Source: Oscillospiraceae bacterium
Lineage (GTDB): Bacteria; Bacillota; Clostridia; Oscillospirales; Ruminococcaceae
DNA: 15,526 bases
Reading direction: 5' to 3'
Assembly: GCA_003516865.1 (NCBI GenBank)
Contig: DPBR01000074.1
Span: forward strand, 8,142-23,667
The number at the start of each line of letters is the position of its first letter. Positions within the stretch are counted from its first letter, which is position 1. Shown one piece after another: positions 6,820-14,460 of this stretch. Under the pieces are notes generated by a model. That model was not told where the DNA came from, made no database searches, and saw only the letters and a program-made list of their open reading frames with translations. The position numbers and the translations under genes were made by a program.

Positions 6820-7800
6820 TCAATTTACCTCTGAAATCAATTCAATCATTCTCTCAAAATCGCCGAGAGTGTTCATCTTTGAAAACTCGTCGCGAAGCCG
6901 CGCCGCGCCGTTCATTCCGCGAATATACCAAGCCGCCTGTCTGCGCGCTTCTTTCATTCCCGTGCGCTCGCCCTTATCCTCGACAAGAAGCGTAATGTGC
7001 CGCCGCATAACCGCGATTTTTTCCTCGACAGTCGGTTCGGAACGAGGCTCTTTTCCCTCGAAAAAGTCCCTAATCTGCCCGAAAAGCCAAGGTCTGCCGT
7101 AGCTTCCCCTGCCTATCATCACAAGGTCGCAGCCCGTTTTCTCGTACATCTCGGCGCAGTCCGAAACGCTCGCAACATCGCCGCTCCCGATTACAGGGAT
7201 TTTCACGGCTTCTTTCACCGCTTTTATCATGTTCCAATCGGATTTTCCCGTGTAAAGCTGCGCTCTCGTTCTTGGGTGAACGCAGACCGCCGCAGCGCCG
7301 TTTTTTTCGGCGATTTTCGCGATTTCAACCGCGTTTATTCCGTTTTCGTCCCAGCCGCTTCTTATTTTCACGGTTACGGGAACGCTCGCCGCAGCAACCG
7401 CCGCGCTCACGACCTCGCCGAAAAGCGCGGGGTCTTTCATCAGCGCGCTTCCCGAACCGTTGTTCACGATTTTCGGCATTGGGCAGCCCGCGTTAATGTC
7501 GATTATATCGGGCTTATACTCCTCCGCAATCTTGACCGCTTTCGCGATAAATTCAGGTTCCGAGCCGAAAAGCTGAACCGCCGCGGGTCTTTCGCCTTTC
7601 GTCAGCATAAGCAACTCGGCGGTTTTCTTGTCGTTATAGCAAAGTCCCTTTGCGGAAGCCATTTCTCCCACACAATAAGCCGCTCCGAACTCTTTCGCCA
7701 TAAGCCGATAAGCCCTGTCGGCAACGCTCGCCATCGGCGCCAAAGCGGCTGTCTTTTCAATCAGAACGCCGCCTATATTCACATATTCCACAAAATCCAC
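6820..7800 (-). CDS. dusB: tRNA-dihydrouridine synthase (DusB-like)
   Basis: An FMN enzyme that reduces uridine to dihydrouridine in tRNA D-loops using NADPH. The TIM barrel shows APMASVADRAYR (21-32), catalytic C106 in DINAGCPMPKI (101-111), VKIRSGW (144-150), H175 and R177 in VHPRTRAQLYTGKSDW, GSGDV (205-209) and MIGRGSYGRPWLF (228-240). The length fits the family. The start is uncertain: GTG 7800 has only a weak ribosome site, and an in-frame GTG at 7782 (MNIGGVLIEK) fits the usual DusB N terminus better. First gene of a tight operon with the ATPase and lipoprotein, which need not be functionally linked. Confidence 0.92.
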   Translation of the reverse strand: MDFVEYVNIGGVLIEKTAALAPMASVADRAYRLMAKEFGAAYCVGEMASAKGLCYNDKKTAELLMLTKGERPAAVQLFGSEPEFIAKAVKIAEEYKPDIIDINAGCPMPKIVNNGSGSALMKDPALFGEVVSAAVAAASVPVTVKIRSGWDENGINAVEIAKIAEKNGAAAVCVHPRTRAQLYTGKSDWNMIKAVKEAVKIPVIGSGDVASVSDCAEMYEKTGCDLVMIGRGSYGRPWLFGQIRDFFEGKEPRSEPTVEEKIAVMRRHITLLVEDKGERTGMKEARRQAAWYIRGMNGAARLRDEFSKMNTLGDFERMIELISEVN

Positions 7801-7827
7801 CGTTTCATAGCATTATTCTTCAACAAT

Positions 7828-7856
7828 ATTTTAGCATATCTTAAACTTTTTTTCAA
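7828..7856 (-). promoter_or_regulatory. Extended -10 promoter of the dus operon
   Basis: On the minus strand TTGAAA (7856-7851), 17 bases, then TAAAAT (7833-7828), preceded by TGC as an extended -10. It lies about 30 bases upstream of the dus start. Confidence 0.75.
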
Positions 7857-7863
7857 GAGGTTA

Positions 7864-7892
7864 TTGTATTTTTTTGAAAAATGTGATACAAT
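7864..7892 (+). promoter_or_regulatory. Extended -10 promoter of the DUF1624 gene
   Basis: TTGTAT (7864-7869), 17 bases, TACAAT (7887-7892) with TGA directly before the -10 box. A second TATAAT (7892-7897) overlaps it but has no -35 at proper spacing. Confidence 0.6.
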
Positions 7893-7930
7893 ATAATGAA
7901 TATATTTTTTACATATTTAGAGAGGTTTCT

Positions 7931-8680
7931 ATGGGGGACATAAAATCAAAATCCAGACGCGTGGGCTTGCTTGACGAGATACGCGGTTTTGCTATAATCT
8001 GTATGGTCGTATATCACGCGATGTACGATTTGAAGTACAATTTCGGCGTTGACGTGCCGATTTTCTTCGACGGCTGGTTCAACGTAATCCGCGATATTTT
8101 CGCAGGAATGTTCATATTCATATCGGGAACGGTCTGCCGCTTTTCAAGAAACAACGTCAAACGCGGTGCGCAGTGCTTTTTTCTCGGTATGATTATCACG
8201 TTCGTAACGCCTTTTTTCAGCGAGGTTCCAATTATGTTCGGAATACTCCATTTTCTCGGTATTTCGATGATGATTTTCGGGCTTTGCGAAAAGATTTTCG
8301 ACTATATTCCCGCGCTTGTCGGGATTATCGTGTTCTCTTTGCTTTTTGCGCTGACGTGGAACGTTGAGAACGGATTTATCGGTATCGGCGGGCTTTTCGA
8401 GTGGCGCTTGCCGCAGAAAGCGTATGAAGTCGGCGTTCTGTTCCCTTTCGGTATACACAATGCCTCATTCCAGTCGTCGGACTATTTCCCGCTGCTTCCG
8501 TGGCTTTTCCTGTTCCTTGCGGGAAGCAGCTTCGGAATCTGGGCGAAGGACGGCGTTCTTCCGAAATTCTTCTATCCCGTTCACATAAAATGGCTCGCGG
8601 CAGTCGGAAGAAACACAATCTGGATTTATCTCCTGCATCAGCCCGTGGTTTATCTCATTTTTTCACTCATTTTCCGCTAA
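7931..8680 (+). CDS. HGSNAT-type (DUF1624) membrane protein, putative acyltransferase
   Basis: A 249-residue polytopic membrane protein with roughly seven hydrophobic segments. The N-terminal motif LLDEIRGFAIICMVVYHAMYDL (13-34), with the conserved H29, together with GILHFLGIS (104-112), SSDYFPLLPW (182-191) and the C-terminal GRNTIWIYLLHQP (226-238), marks the heparan-alpha-glucosaminide N-acetyltransferase catalytic family (DUF1624). In animals this fold moves acetyl groups across the membrane onto sugars; bacterial substrates are mostly unknown, probably cell-surface glycans. ATG 7931 is preferred, with AGAGG at 7921-7925; an in-frame ATG at 7874 lies inside the promoter. It is divergent from dus. 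No terminator precedes the lon promoter. Confidence 0.88.
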   Translation: MGDIKSKSRRVGLLDEIRGFAIICMVVYHAMYDLKYNFGVDVPIFFDGWFNVIRDIFAGMFIFISGTVCRFSRNNVKRGAQCFFLGMIITFVTPFFSEVPIMFGILHFLGISMMIFGLCEKIFDYIPALVGIIVFSLLFALTWNVENGFIGIGGLFEWRLPQKAYEVGVLFPFGIHNASFQSSDYFPLLPWLFLFLAGSSFGIWAKDGVLPKFFYPVHIKWLAAVGRNTIWIYLLHQPVVYLIFSLIFR

Positions 8681-8710
8681 TTTCATTAAAATAAGACAAA
8701 ATGTTCGGAC

Positions 8711-8739
8711 TTGAAAAATCCGCAAAATTATAGTATAAT
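8711..8739 (+). promoter_or_regulatory. Sigma-A promoter of the lon operon
   Basis: TTGAAA (8711-8716), 17 bases, perfect TATAAT (8734-8739). The leader would be about 50 bases. No CIRCE inverted repeat or CtsR-like repeat is visible, so heat-shock control through those repressors is not supported here. Confidence 0.82.
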
Positions 8740-8795
8740 ACTGATATAGCTCTGTAATCGGGCTTGCAGTTTTGTTTATCCGGAGGTTTACATAT

Positions 8796-11201
8796 ATGAA
8801 CAATATAATGACTTTGCCCGCCATTTCCCTTCGCGGACTTGTGATATTCCCTTCTATGGTTCTGCATTTCGACGTGGGAAGAGAGCGCTCTGTGGCGGCT
8901 CTCAAAGCCGCGGCGGCGGGCGACGGGAAGATATTCCTCGTTGCACAGAAAGACGCGGGCGATACCGAACCGACCGCCGAAAACATCTATAATATCGGCG
9001 TTGTCGCTGAAATAAGACAGCTTCTCACCACTCCCGACGGCTCTACAAGAGTGCTTGTCGAGGGTCTTTTCCGCGCGAAAACAATTCGCCCCGTTCCCTG
9101 CCGCGATTACCTCAAATACGAGGTAAAGCAGCTCAGGACGCGCGGCGCAGCCATATCCCCGAACACGGAAACCGCCGCAAAACGCGCTCTCAAGGAAACT
9201 TTCGATTTGTATGCGTCAATATCGCCGAAAATGCCGCGCGACCTTTATGAAAGCATAATGTCCGAAGAAGATTGCAGCCGGCTTTTCGACAAGGTTGTGT
9301 TCAACATTATGCTCAGCGTTGAGGATAAGCAGAAGCTGCTTGAAACAAACGGCACGCTTCAGCGTATCCGTATGCTTATCGCAATGCTTCACGATGAAAT
9401 CGAGGTTATTCAGGCTGAAATCGAAATCGGCGAGCAGGTTCGCGAACAGGTTGACAAAAATCAGCGCGAATATTACCTCCGCGAACAGCTCAAAGCTATT
9501 TCAAGACAGCTCGGTGACTCTGACAGCCCCGCGGAAGAATTTGACGAATATGTTGATAAGATAACGGCGCTCGGACTTCCGAAGGACTCCGAGGAAAAGC
9601 TTATCGGCGAGGCGGAAAGGCTCTCGAAGCTGTCGGGTTCGTCGCAGGAAGCCGCCGTTCTCAGGACTTATCTCGATACCGTGCTTTCCGTTCCGTTTAA
9701 CAAGAAAACAAAGGATAAAACCGACATAAACGCTGCCGCAAAGCAGCTTGACAAGGACCACTACGGTCTTGAAAAGGTCAAGGAGCGTATCCTCGAAACG
9801 CTTGCCGTGAGGACGCTTGCGCCCGATGTAAAGGGGCAGATTATCTGTCTTTACGGTCCTCCCGGAGTCGGAAAAACCTCAATCGGCAAGTCAATCGCCA
9901 AGGCTCTCGGAAGAAAATACGCGAGAATTTCGCTCGGCGGCGTGCGCGATGAAGCGGAAATTCGCGGTCACAGAAAAACCTATGTCGGAGCTATGCCGGG
10001 ACGTATTATCGAGGCGCTGCGGCAGGCAAAGACGATAAATCCCGTTATTTTGCTCGATGAAATCGACAAAATGGGCAGCGACTACAAGGGCGACCCGTCC
10101 TCCGCAATGCTCGAAGTTCTTGACGCGGAGCAGAATATCGCGTTTGTCGACCACTATATCGAGGTTCCCGTGGATTTGAGCGACGTTCTTTTCATCACCA
10201 CCGCGAACAGTCTAGACACAATCCCCGCGCCGCTTCTTGACAGAATGGAAATTATCGAGCTTTCAAGCTATACGCGCGAGGAAAAGTTCAATATCGCGAA
10301 AAAACACCTTGTTCCCAAGCAGCTTAAAAAGCACGGCGAATCCGCGAAAACGCTCAGAATTACCGACGGCGCGCTTTACGACATCATCGACTGCTACACC
10401 AGAGAAGCGGGCGTGAGAAAGCTTGAACGAAAGATTGCAGACGTTTGCAGAAAAGCCGCAAAATCGCTTGTTTCGGGCGAACAAAAAGTTGTCGTAAACG
10501 AGAACAATCTCAAGGATTTCCTCGGCGTTAAGAAATATCAGCCCGAAAAACTCGCAGCGCGCGACGAGGTCGGTCTTGTAAACGGGCTTGCGTGGACTTC
10601 CGTTGGCGGAACTATGCTTCCGCTTGAAGTTCTCGTGCTTGACGGCACGGGCAAAACCGAGTTTACCGGTTCGCTCGGCGATGTTATGAAAGAATCGGCG
10701 AAAATCGCCGTCAGCCTTACACGTTCGCTTGCCGATAAATACGGTATCGACAAGGAATTTTACAAGAACAAAGATATCCACGTCAACGCTCCGGAGGGCG
10801 CCGTTCCGAAAGACGGACCTTCAGCGGGCGTTACGCTCACAACCGCGCTTGTTTCCGCGCTTTCCGGCACTCCCGTCCGCAGAGATGTCGCAATGACGGG
10901 CGAAATCACGCTCCGCGGCAAGGTTCTCCCTATCGGCGGTCTGAAAGAAAAGACAATGGCGGCTTATCGCGCGGGAATTACAACCGTTTGTATTCCCAAG
11001 GACAATGTTCCCGATATCGAGGAAATTGACGAAAAGGTTAAGGAGAACATCAAATTCGTTCCCGCAGAGGATATTTCAACCGTTCTTGATACCGCGCTTG
11101 TGCTTCCGAATTGCTCTGTTAACGGCAAATCCGAGAAGGAGCTTCCTAAAAAGCGCGTTGAAAAGCCCGTTACAAAGAAAAAACCTGTTCTGAACGCATA
11201 A
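8796..11201 (+). CDS. lon: ATP-dependent protease Lon (LonA type)
   Basis: An 801-residue cytoplasmic AAA+ serine protease that degrades misfolded and regulatory proteins as a hexamer. The N-terminal LON substrate-binding domain covers ~1-200, followed by a helical, coiled-coil linker. The AAA+ module has Walker A GPPGVGKT (354-361), Walker B VILLDE (417-422) and NSLDTIPAPLLDRME. The protease domain has the Ser-Lys dyad S676 in PKDGPSAGVT and K719 in GGLKEK, 43 residues apart as in E. coli Lon. All key residues are intact and length is normal. ATG 8796 is chosen for GGAGG at 8782-8786; an upstream in-frame TTG (8772) is less likely. The basic C-terminal tail (~779-801, Lys-rich) is a small extension. 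First gene of lon-GNAT-engB. Confidence 0.98.
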   Translation: MNNIMTLPAISLRGLVIFPSMVLHFDVGRERSVAALKAAAAGDGKIFLVAQKDAGDTEPTAENIYNIGVVAEIRQLLTTPDGSTRVLVEGLFRAKTIRPVPCRDYLKYEVKQLRTRGAAISPNTETAAKRALKETFDLYASISPKMPRDLYESIMSEEDCSRLFDKVVFNIMLSVEDKQKLLETNGTLQRIRMLIAMLHDEIEVIQAEIEIGEQVREQVDKNQREYYLREQLKAISRQLGDSDSPAEEFDEYVDKITALGLPKDSEEKLIGEAERLSKLSGSSQEAAVLRTYLDTVLSVPFNKKTKDKTDINAAAKQLDKDHYGLEKVKERILETLAVRTLAPDVKGQIICLYGPPGVGKTSIGKSIAKALGRKYARISLGGVRDEAEIRGHRKTYVGAMPGRIIEALRQAKTINPVILLDEIDKMGSDYKGDPSSAMLEVLDAEQNIAFVDHYIEVPVDLSDVLFITTANSLDTIPAPLLDRMEIIELSSYTREEKFNIAKKHLVPKQLKKHGESAKTLRITDGALYDIIDCYTREAGVRKLERKIADVCRKAAKSLVSGEQKVVVNENNLKDFLGVKKYQPEKLAARDEVGLVNGLAWTSVGGTMLPLEVLVLDGTGKTEFTGSLGDVMKESAKIAVSLTRSLADKYGIDKEFYKNKDIHVNAPEGAVPKDGPSAGVTLTTALVSALSGTPVRRDVAMTGEITLRGKVLPIGGLKEKTMAAYRAGITTVCIPKDNVPDIEEIDEKVKENIKFVPAEDISTVLDTALVLPNCSVNGKSEKELPKKRVEKPVTKKKPVLNA

Positions 11202-11206
11202 ACTCA

Positions 11207-11240
11207 GCCGCGCAGACCCATCACGAATCCTCTGCGCGGC
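11207..11240 (+). terminator. Strong hairpin without T-run between lon and the GNAT gene
   Basis: Ten perfect pairs GCCGCGCAGA/TCTGCGCGGC (11207-11216 with 11231-11240) around a 14-base loop. The following TTCTTCAC is a poor T-tract, so termination is probably partial. It likely lowers downstream expression or protects the lon mRNA 3' end. No new promoter follows before the GNAT start. Confidence 0.7.
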
Positions 11241-11258
11241 TTCTTCACGGAGGAAATT

Positions 11259-11702
11259 ATGACGGTAAGAGAAATAAAAGCAGAGGATTTTGACGGTCTT
11301 ATGCGGCTTTATACGCAGCTTCACGGCAATCCCATTCCCGAAAACACGCCCTCGCTCGCGAAGCTTTGGAACGATATTTTAGGCGATGAAAATCATCACA
11401 TTATCGTCGCGGTTGAGAACGGAAAAATCGTTTCAAGCTGCGTTTGCGTTATCGTTCCGAATTTAACCCACTCTCAGCGCCCCTACGCGCTTATCGAGAA
11501 TGTTGTTACCGATGAAAATTACCGAAAAAAGGGACTTGCGACAGCCTGCCTTGATTATGCAAAAGCGCTTTCCGAAAAGGAATACTGCTACAAAATGATG
11601 CTGCTCACAGGCTCAAAGGAAGAAGCGACGCTCAATTTTTACCGCAAAGCGGGCTACAACAGCGCCGACAAAACCGCCTTTATTCAATGGCTTAATCCCT
11701 GA
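11259..11702 (+). CDS. GNAT-family N-acetyltransferase
   Basis: A 147-residue single-domain acetyltransferase using acetyl-CoA. The signature is clear: motif A IENVVTDENYRKKGLATACL (79-98), with the pyrophosphate-binding RKKGLA (89-94), and the C-terminal NFYRKAGY (126-133). The acceptor substrate cannot be told; proteins, amines and antibiotics are all possible for this family. GGAGG (11249-11253) precedes the ATG. It sits 57 bases after lon and its stop is 13 bases from engB, so it is probably co-transcribed with both. In the lon-engB arrangement known from Bacillus the two genes are adjacent, so this gene looks like an insertion into a conserved pair. Confidence 0.9.
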   Translation: MTVREIKAEDFDGLMRLYTQLHGNPIPENTPSLAKLWNDILGDENHHIIVAVENGKIVSSCVCVIVPNLTHSQRPYALIENVVTDENYRKKGLATACLDYAKALSEKEYCYKMMLLTGSKEEATLNFYRKAGYNSADKTAFIQWLNP

Positions 11703-11715
11703 AAAGGAGATTTTT

Positions 11716-12303
11716 ATGAATTTCAACAACGCAGAATTCGCCGCCGCTTTCGGCAGCTTTTCGCAGCTTCCGCCGCCCGAACGCGTCGAAATCGCATTTT
11801 CGGGACGCTCGAATGTCGGGAAATCCTCGCTTATCAACAAGCTGTTTAACAGGAAAAATCTCGCGCGAGTGTCCGCCGTTCCCGGCAAAACCGCAACTAT
11901 AAACTTTTACAAGGCAGACGGTATCTTCATTGTGGATTTGCCCGGATACGGCTATGCAAAGGTCGCGAAATCCGAGAAAAAGCGCTGGAACGAGCTTATC
12001 GGCGGCTATCTTTCGGCTGAGCGCGAGCTTGCGCTTGTCGTGCAGCTTATCGACTTCCGTCACCCGCCGACAGCCGACGATATTCAGATGATAAACGCGC
12101 TTATTGACGGGCAAATTCCGTTTCTCATCGCGCTTACAAAAGCGGACAAGCTCTCGAAAAATCAGCGCGCGCAGCGCCGCGAAGCGCTTAAATCCGAGCT
12201 TCCCTGCGCCGACGACCTCACAATCATCGAGTTTTCCTCGGAAACGGGCGAAGGTATCGAGGAACTGAGGGCGATTATCGATGAAATTTCATCGGAAGAA
12301 TAG
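11716..12303 (+). CDS. engB: Ribosome biogenesis GTP-binding protein EngB/YsxC
   Basis: A 195-residue TRAFAC-class GTPase needed for late 50S subunit assembly in Bacillus and E. coli. All GTPase motifs are present: G1 GRSNVGKSS (30-38), G2 T59 in PGKTATINFY, G3 DLPGYGYAKV (74-83), G4 TKAD (141-144) and G5 SSETGEGI near the C terminus. The FRHPPTADD stretch is characteristic of EngB. AAGGAGA at 11704-11710 precedes the ATG. It is the last gene of the lon operon; the stop codon TAG (12301-12303) directly abuts a palindromic repeat element that separates the gene from its terminator. Confidence 0.97.
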   Translation: MNFNNAEFAAAFGSFSQLPPPERVEIAFSGRSNVGKSSLINKLFNRKNLARVSAVPGKTATINFYKADGIFIVDLPGYGYAKVAKSEKKRWNELIGGYLSAERELALVVQLIDFRHPPTADDIQMINALIDGQIPFLIALTKADKLSKNQRAQRREALKSELPCADDLTIIEFSSETGEGIEELRAIIDEISSEE

Positions 12304-12476
12304 AGGCAACACCGCACAATTAACGGCTTCGCCTTTTTCATTCACTCACTTGATATTTTTCCGTCCTATTGCACCAAATCTCCTTGAAATACACCAAGTA
12401 TTCCTGCGTCGATTTAGCACAATTTGACGAAAAAATCTCGGCGTGATTGAACGAAAATAATTATGCAGTGTTGCCT
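12304..12476. mobile_element. MITE-like palindromic element, complete copy
   Basis: About 172 bp with 18-bp terminal inverted repeats: left GGCAACACCGCACAATTA (12305-12322) and right TAATTATGCAGTGTTGCC (12458-12475), matching at 16 of 18 positions and flanked by A/T. The arms continue to pair imperfectly inward, e.g. 12337-12364 against roughly 12424-12453, down to AATAC/GTATT near the centre, so the whole element can fold into one long hairpin. The left arm has an extra ~12-base insert (GGC-TTC-GCC). No coding potential. No clear target duplication; A/T-rich flanks only. A diverged second copy starts at 15445. Transposase source unknown. Confidence 0.82.
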
Positions 12477-12484
12477 AAAACAAC

Positions 12485-12517
12485 GCGCAGCCTGTTCTGT
12501 CAGACTGCGCTTTTTTT
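12485..12517 (+). terminator. Terminator of the lon-GNAT-engB operon
   Basis: The stem GCGCAG/CTGCGC (12485-12490 with 12505-12510), with inner CTG/CAG pairs, is followed by seven T residues. It now lies about 180 bases past the engB stop because of the inserted element. The TAA stop of the convergent HPt gene (12518-12516) is read from the end of the T-run. On the other strand GTTGTTTT follows, giving weak leftward termination. Confidence 0.87.
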
Positions 12518-12863
12518 ATTCAAGACCCTTAATCGCGTTAATCGTAAGCTCATAGTCGCTTTTCAGCTTCTCAAGCATTTCCGGCGTCGTTTCATTCTTG
12601 ACGCCGCGAAGCGCTTCCGTTACCTCAACCGCCGACTCGTAAAGCTTGTCAAGCCCAAGGTTAAGGCAAACTCCTTTCAGCGTGTGAGCAGCGCAAAAAG
12701 CATTTTCCTTCTCTCCCGCTTCAAGATATCTTGTAATATCCGAATAACTCTTGTCGTCAACGAACTTTTTCAGGAATTTTTCAATAAGCTTTTCGCTGCT
12801 GAGCCGCTCCAGAACGTTTTCATATTTCCCGCCCATAAGCTCATAACATTCTTTTACAGTCAT
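12516..12863 (-). CDS. Stand-alone HPt phosphotransfer protein
   Basis: A 115-residue helical protein of the HPt family. The phospho-accepting histidine is H60, in the family motif AAHTLKGVCLNLG (58-70). It takes and passes phosphate between receiver domains in multistep phosphorelays; it has no kinase or receiver domain of its own. I chose ATG 12863 because GGAGG lies about 7 bases upstream; ATG 12878 is in frame but has no ribosome site. It directly follows the response-regulator gene (stop 12880) and is certainly in the same transcript. The two are therefore likely relay partners, with a hybrid kinase elsewhere. Confidence 0.9.
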   Translation of the reverse strand: MTVKECYELMGGKYENVLERLSSEKLIEKFLKKFVDDKSYSDITRYLEAGEKENAFCAAHTLKGVCLNLGLDKLYESAVEVTEALRGVKNETTPEMLEKLKSDYELTINAIKGLE

Positions 12864-12879
12864 ATTTTCCCTCCGCATG

Positions 12880-14418
12880 TTACTTTTTCTTCGGCTTTTC
12901 GTCTATATCGACAATTCTTCCAAGAGCGCCTATGTATCTCGGCGGATTATCGTTTGACCAGAGCGACCGCGCAATTATCTTGTACAACCGCGTTTCTCCC
13001 TTATATGTAATCTGATGAATAAGCGGCGTTATATCGGGATTTTCGGGAGTTGTTTCGTGCAGACGTTCAATAAGCTCCGCGCGATATTCACCGAGAAAAT
13101 CATTCTCTTTCTGATGCGGATAAATAACCTTGCTGTTAACGCCAATGAACTTCTCGCCGTAAGAAGAGAGCTTTATCGTTCCGAAAAGCGCATCGTATTC
13201 AAACTGAATTTCCTCGATATCGTTTGTAAAGAACATTCTTTTGGCGTGCTCGGCTTCAAGCAGGCGCACACGATATGCGGAATTGTCGGACATTCTGTCC
13301 TCGATTATCTCGTCGGTAATTCTCGCCATCATAAACCTGTCGATTTCGCCCTTTTCATCAAGAGCAAGCTCCAGCCCGATATTTCCGCCGACATTTTTCA
13401 GGCATTTCAGCAAAATCGGGTTAAACGCTCCGCACTGACCCTCGAATATCATTTCCATAGCCTTTTCGTGCGAAAACGCCTTTTTATAGCAGCGCTCGCT
13501 TGTAAGCGCGTCATAAACGTCCGCAAGAGATACAACCTGCGCGGCAATCGGTATTTCCTCGCCTTTCAGTCCGTCGGGATATCCCCGTCCGTCGTATCTT
13601 TCGTGATGCCAACGGCATATCTGATACGCAAGATGAACAAGCCCGTTTTCCTGATACGCAGGCATATCCTTGAGCATATTCGCACCCGCCGCGGCGTGCG
13701 TTTTCATAATCTCAAACTCCTCCGGAGTGAGTTTTCCGGGCTTATTGAGGATTTTATCGTCAATCGTGATTTTTCCGATATCGTGAAGAGCCGACGCCGT
13801 GCAAATCTGGAGAATTTCGCTGTCGGAAATAGGATAATCGTTGCTTATCCGAACGAGATTCTGAAGCAGAAGCCGCGTTATCGTTTGGATATGATGAACG
13901 TGTATTCCGCTCTCGCCGTTTCTGAATTCAACGATATGTCCAAGAATGTTTATCATCGTGCGGCTGTCGTTCTGCTTTGCGTAAACCTGCTCCTCGACGA
14001 TATCAAGCAGACGCTTCTGCTTATTGTACAAACGAAGCGTATTGTCAATTCTGCGGTGAATAAGATAGCTCTGATAAGGACGGCGGATATAGTCGGTCGC
14101 GCCGAGGTCGTACGCTTTCTTCACATAGGAATAATAACCCTCTGCGGAAATCATTATTACGGGAATATACTTAATCCAGCCGTAACGGTTCATTTTATCG
14201 AGAACTTGAAATCCGTCCATAACGGGCATTACAATATCAAGCAGCACAAGGTCGATATCGTGCTCGTGTTCTTTCATAACAGCGATTGCTTCCTCGCCGT
14301 TTTCCGCCTGAAGAGTATCATAATCGTCATTCAGCATCTCCGACAGCATTTCACGGTTCAGCATAGAATCGTCTACAATAAGTATCACAGAGCGTTTCTT
14401 CCGATTTTCAGCACTCAT
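12880..14418 (-). CDS. Response regulator REC - HD-GYP - PAS-like
   Basis: A 512-residue three-part signalling protein. The receiver domain (11-125) has D16/D17, phospho-acceptor D61 in LLDIVMP and S91; the usual conserved Lys before Pro is Arg (R113 in YIRRPY). The HD-GYP domain (~152-345) keeps HDIGK (212-216), H241, HHERYDGRGYP (271-281) and LADVYDALTS (298-307), so it should be an active cyclic-di-GMP phosphodiesterase, by family knowledge. The C-terminal ~120 residues (390-505) end in LYKIIARSLW...YIGALGRIVDID, a PAS/PAC-like pattern, unusual behind HD-GYP. GGGAGG sits 5-6 bases before the ATG. Co-transcribed with the HPt gene. Confidence 0.93.
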   Translation of the reverse strand: MSAENRKKRSVILIVDDSMLNREMLSEMLNDDYDTLQAENGEEAIAVMKEHEHDIDLVLLDIVMPVMDGFQVLDKMNRYGWIKYIPVIMISAEGYYSYVKKAYDLGATDYIRRPYQSYLIHRRIDNTLRLYNKQKRLLDIVEEQVYAKQNDSRTMINILGHIVEFRNGESGIHVHHIQTITRLLLQNLVRISNDYPISDSEILQICTASALHDIGKITIDDKILNKPGKLTPEEFEIMKTHAAAGANMLKDMPAYQENGLVHLAYQICRWHHERYDGRGYPDGLKGEEIPIAAQVVSLADVYDALTSERCYKKAFSHEKAMEMIFEGQCGAFNPILLKCLKNVGGNIGLELALDEKGEIDRFMMARITDEIIEDRMSDNSAYRVRLLEAEHAKRMFFTNDIEEIQFEYDALFGTIKLSSYGEKFIGVNSKVIYPHQKENDFLGEYRAELIERLHETTPENPDITPLIHQITYKGETRLYKIIARSLWSNDNPPRYIGALGRIVDIDEKPKKK

Positions 14419-14460
14419 TTTATCCTCCCAAGACCATTCCCGGTATTATTCATTTACCTT

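Noticed and set aside
6997..7896. A 299-codon open frame on the plus strand opposite dus
   Set aside because: The minus-strand Dus protein has all family motifs. The antisense product is rich in Arg, Phe and His with no domain, which is typical of a shadow frame.
8740..8795. Heat-shock operator or riboswitch in the lon leader
   Set aside because: The leader is about 50 bases and shows no CIRCE or CtsR-type repeat and no known riboswitch fold.
12477..12515. Terminator at 12485-12510 as part of the palindromic element
   Set aside because: The inverted terminal repeats close at 12475/12476, and the second copy shows the same left boundary. The hairpin lies outside and fits as the original operon terminator.
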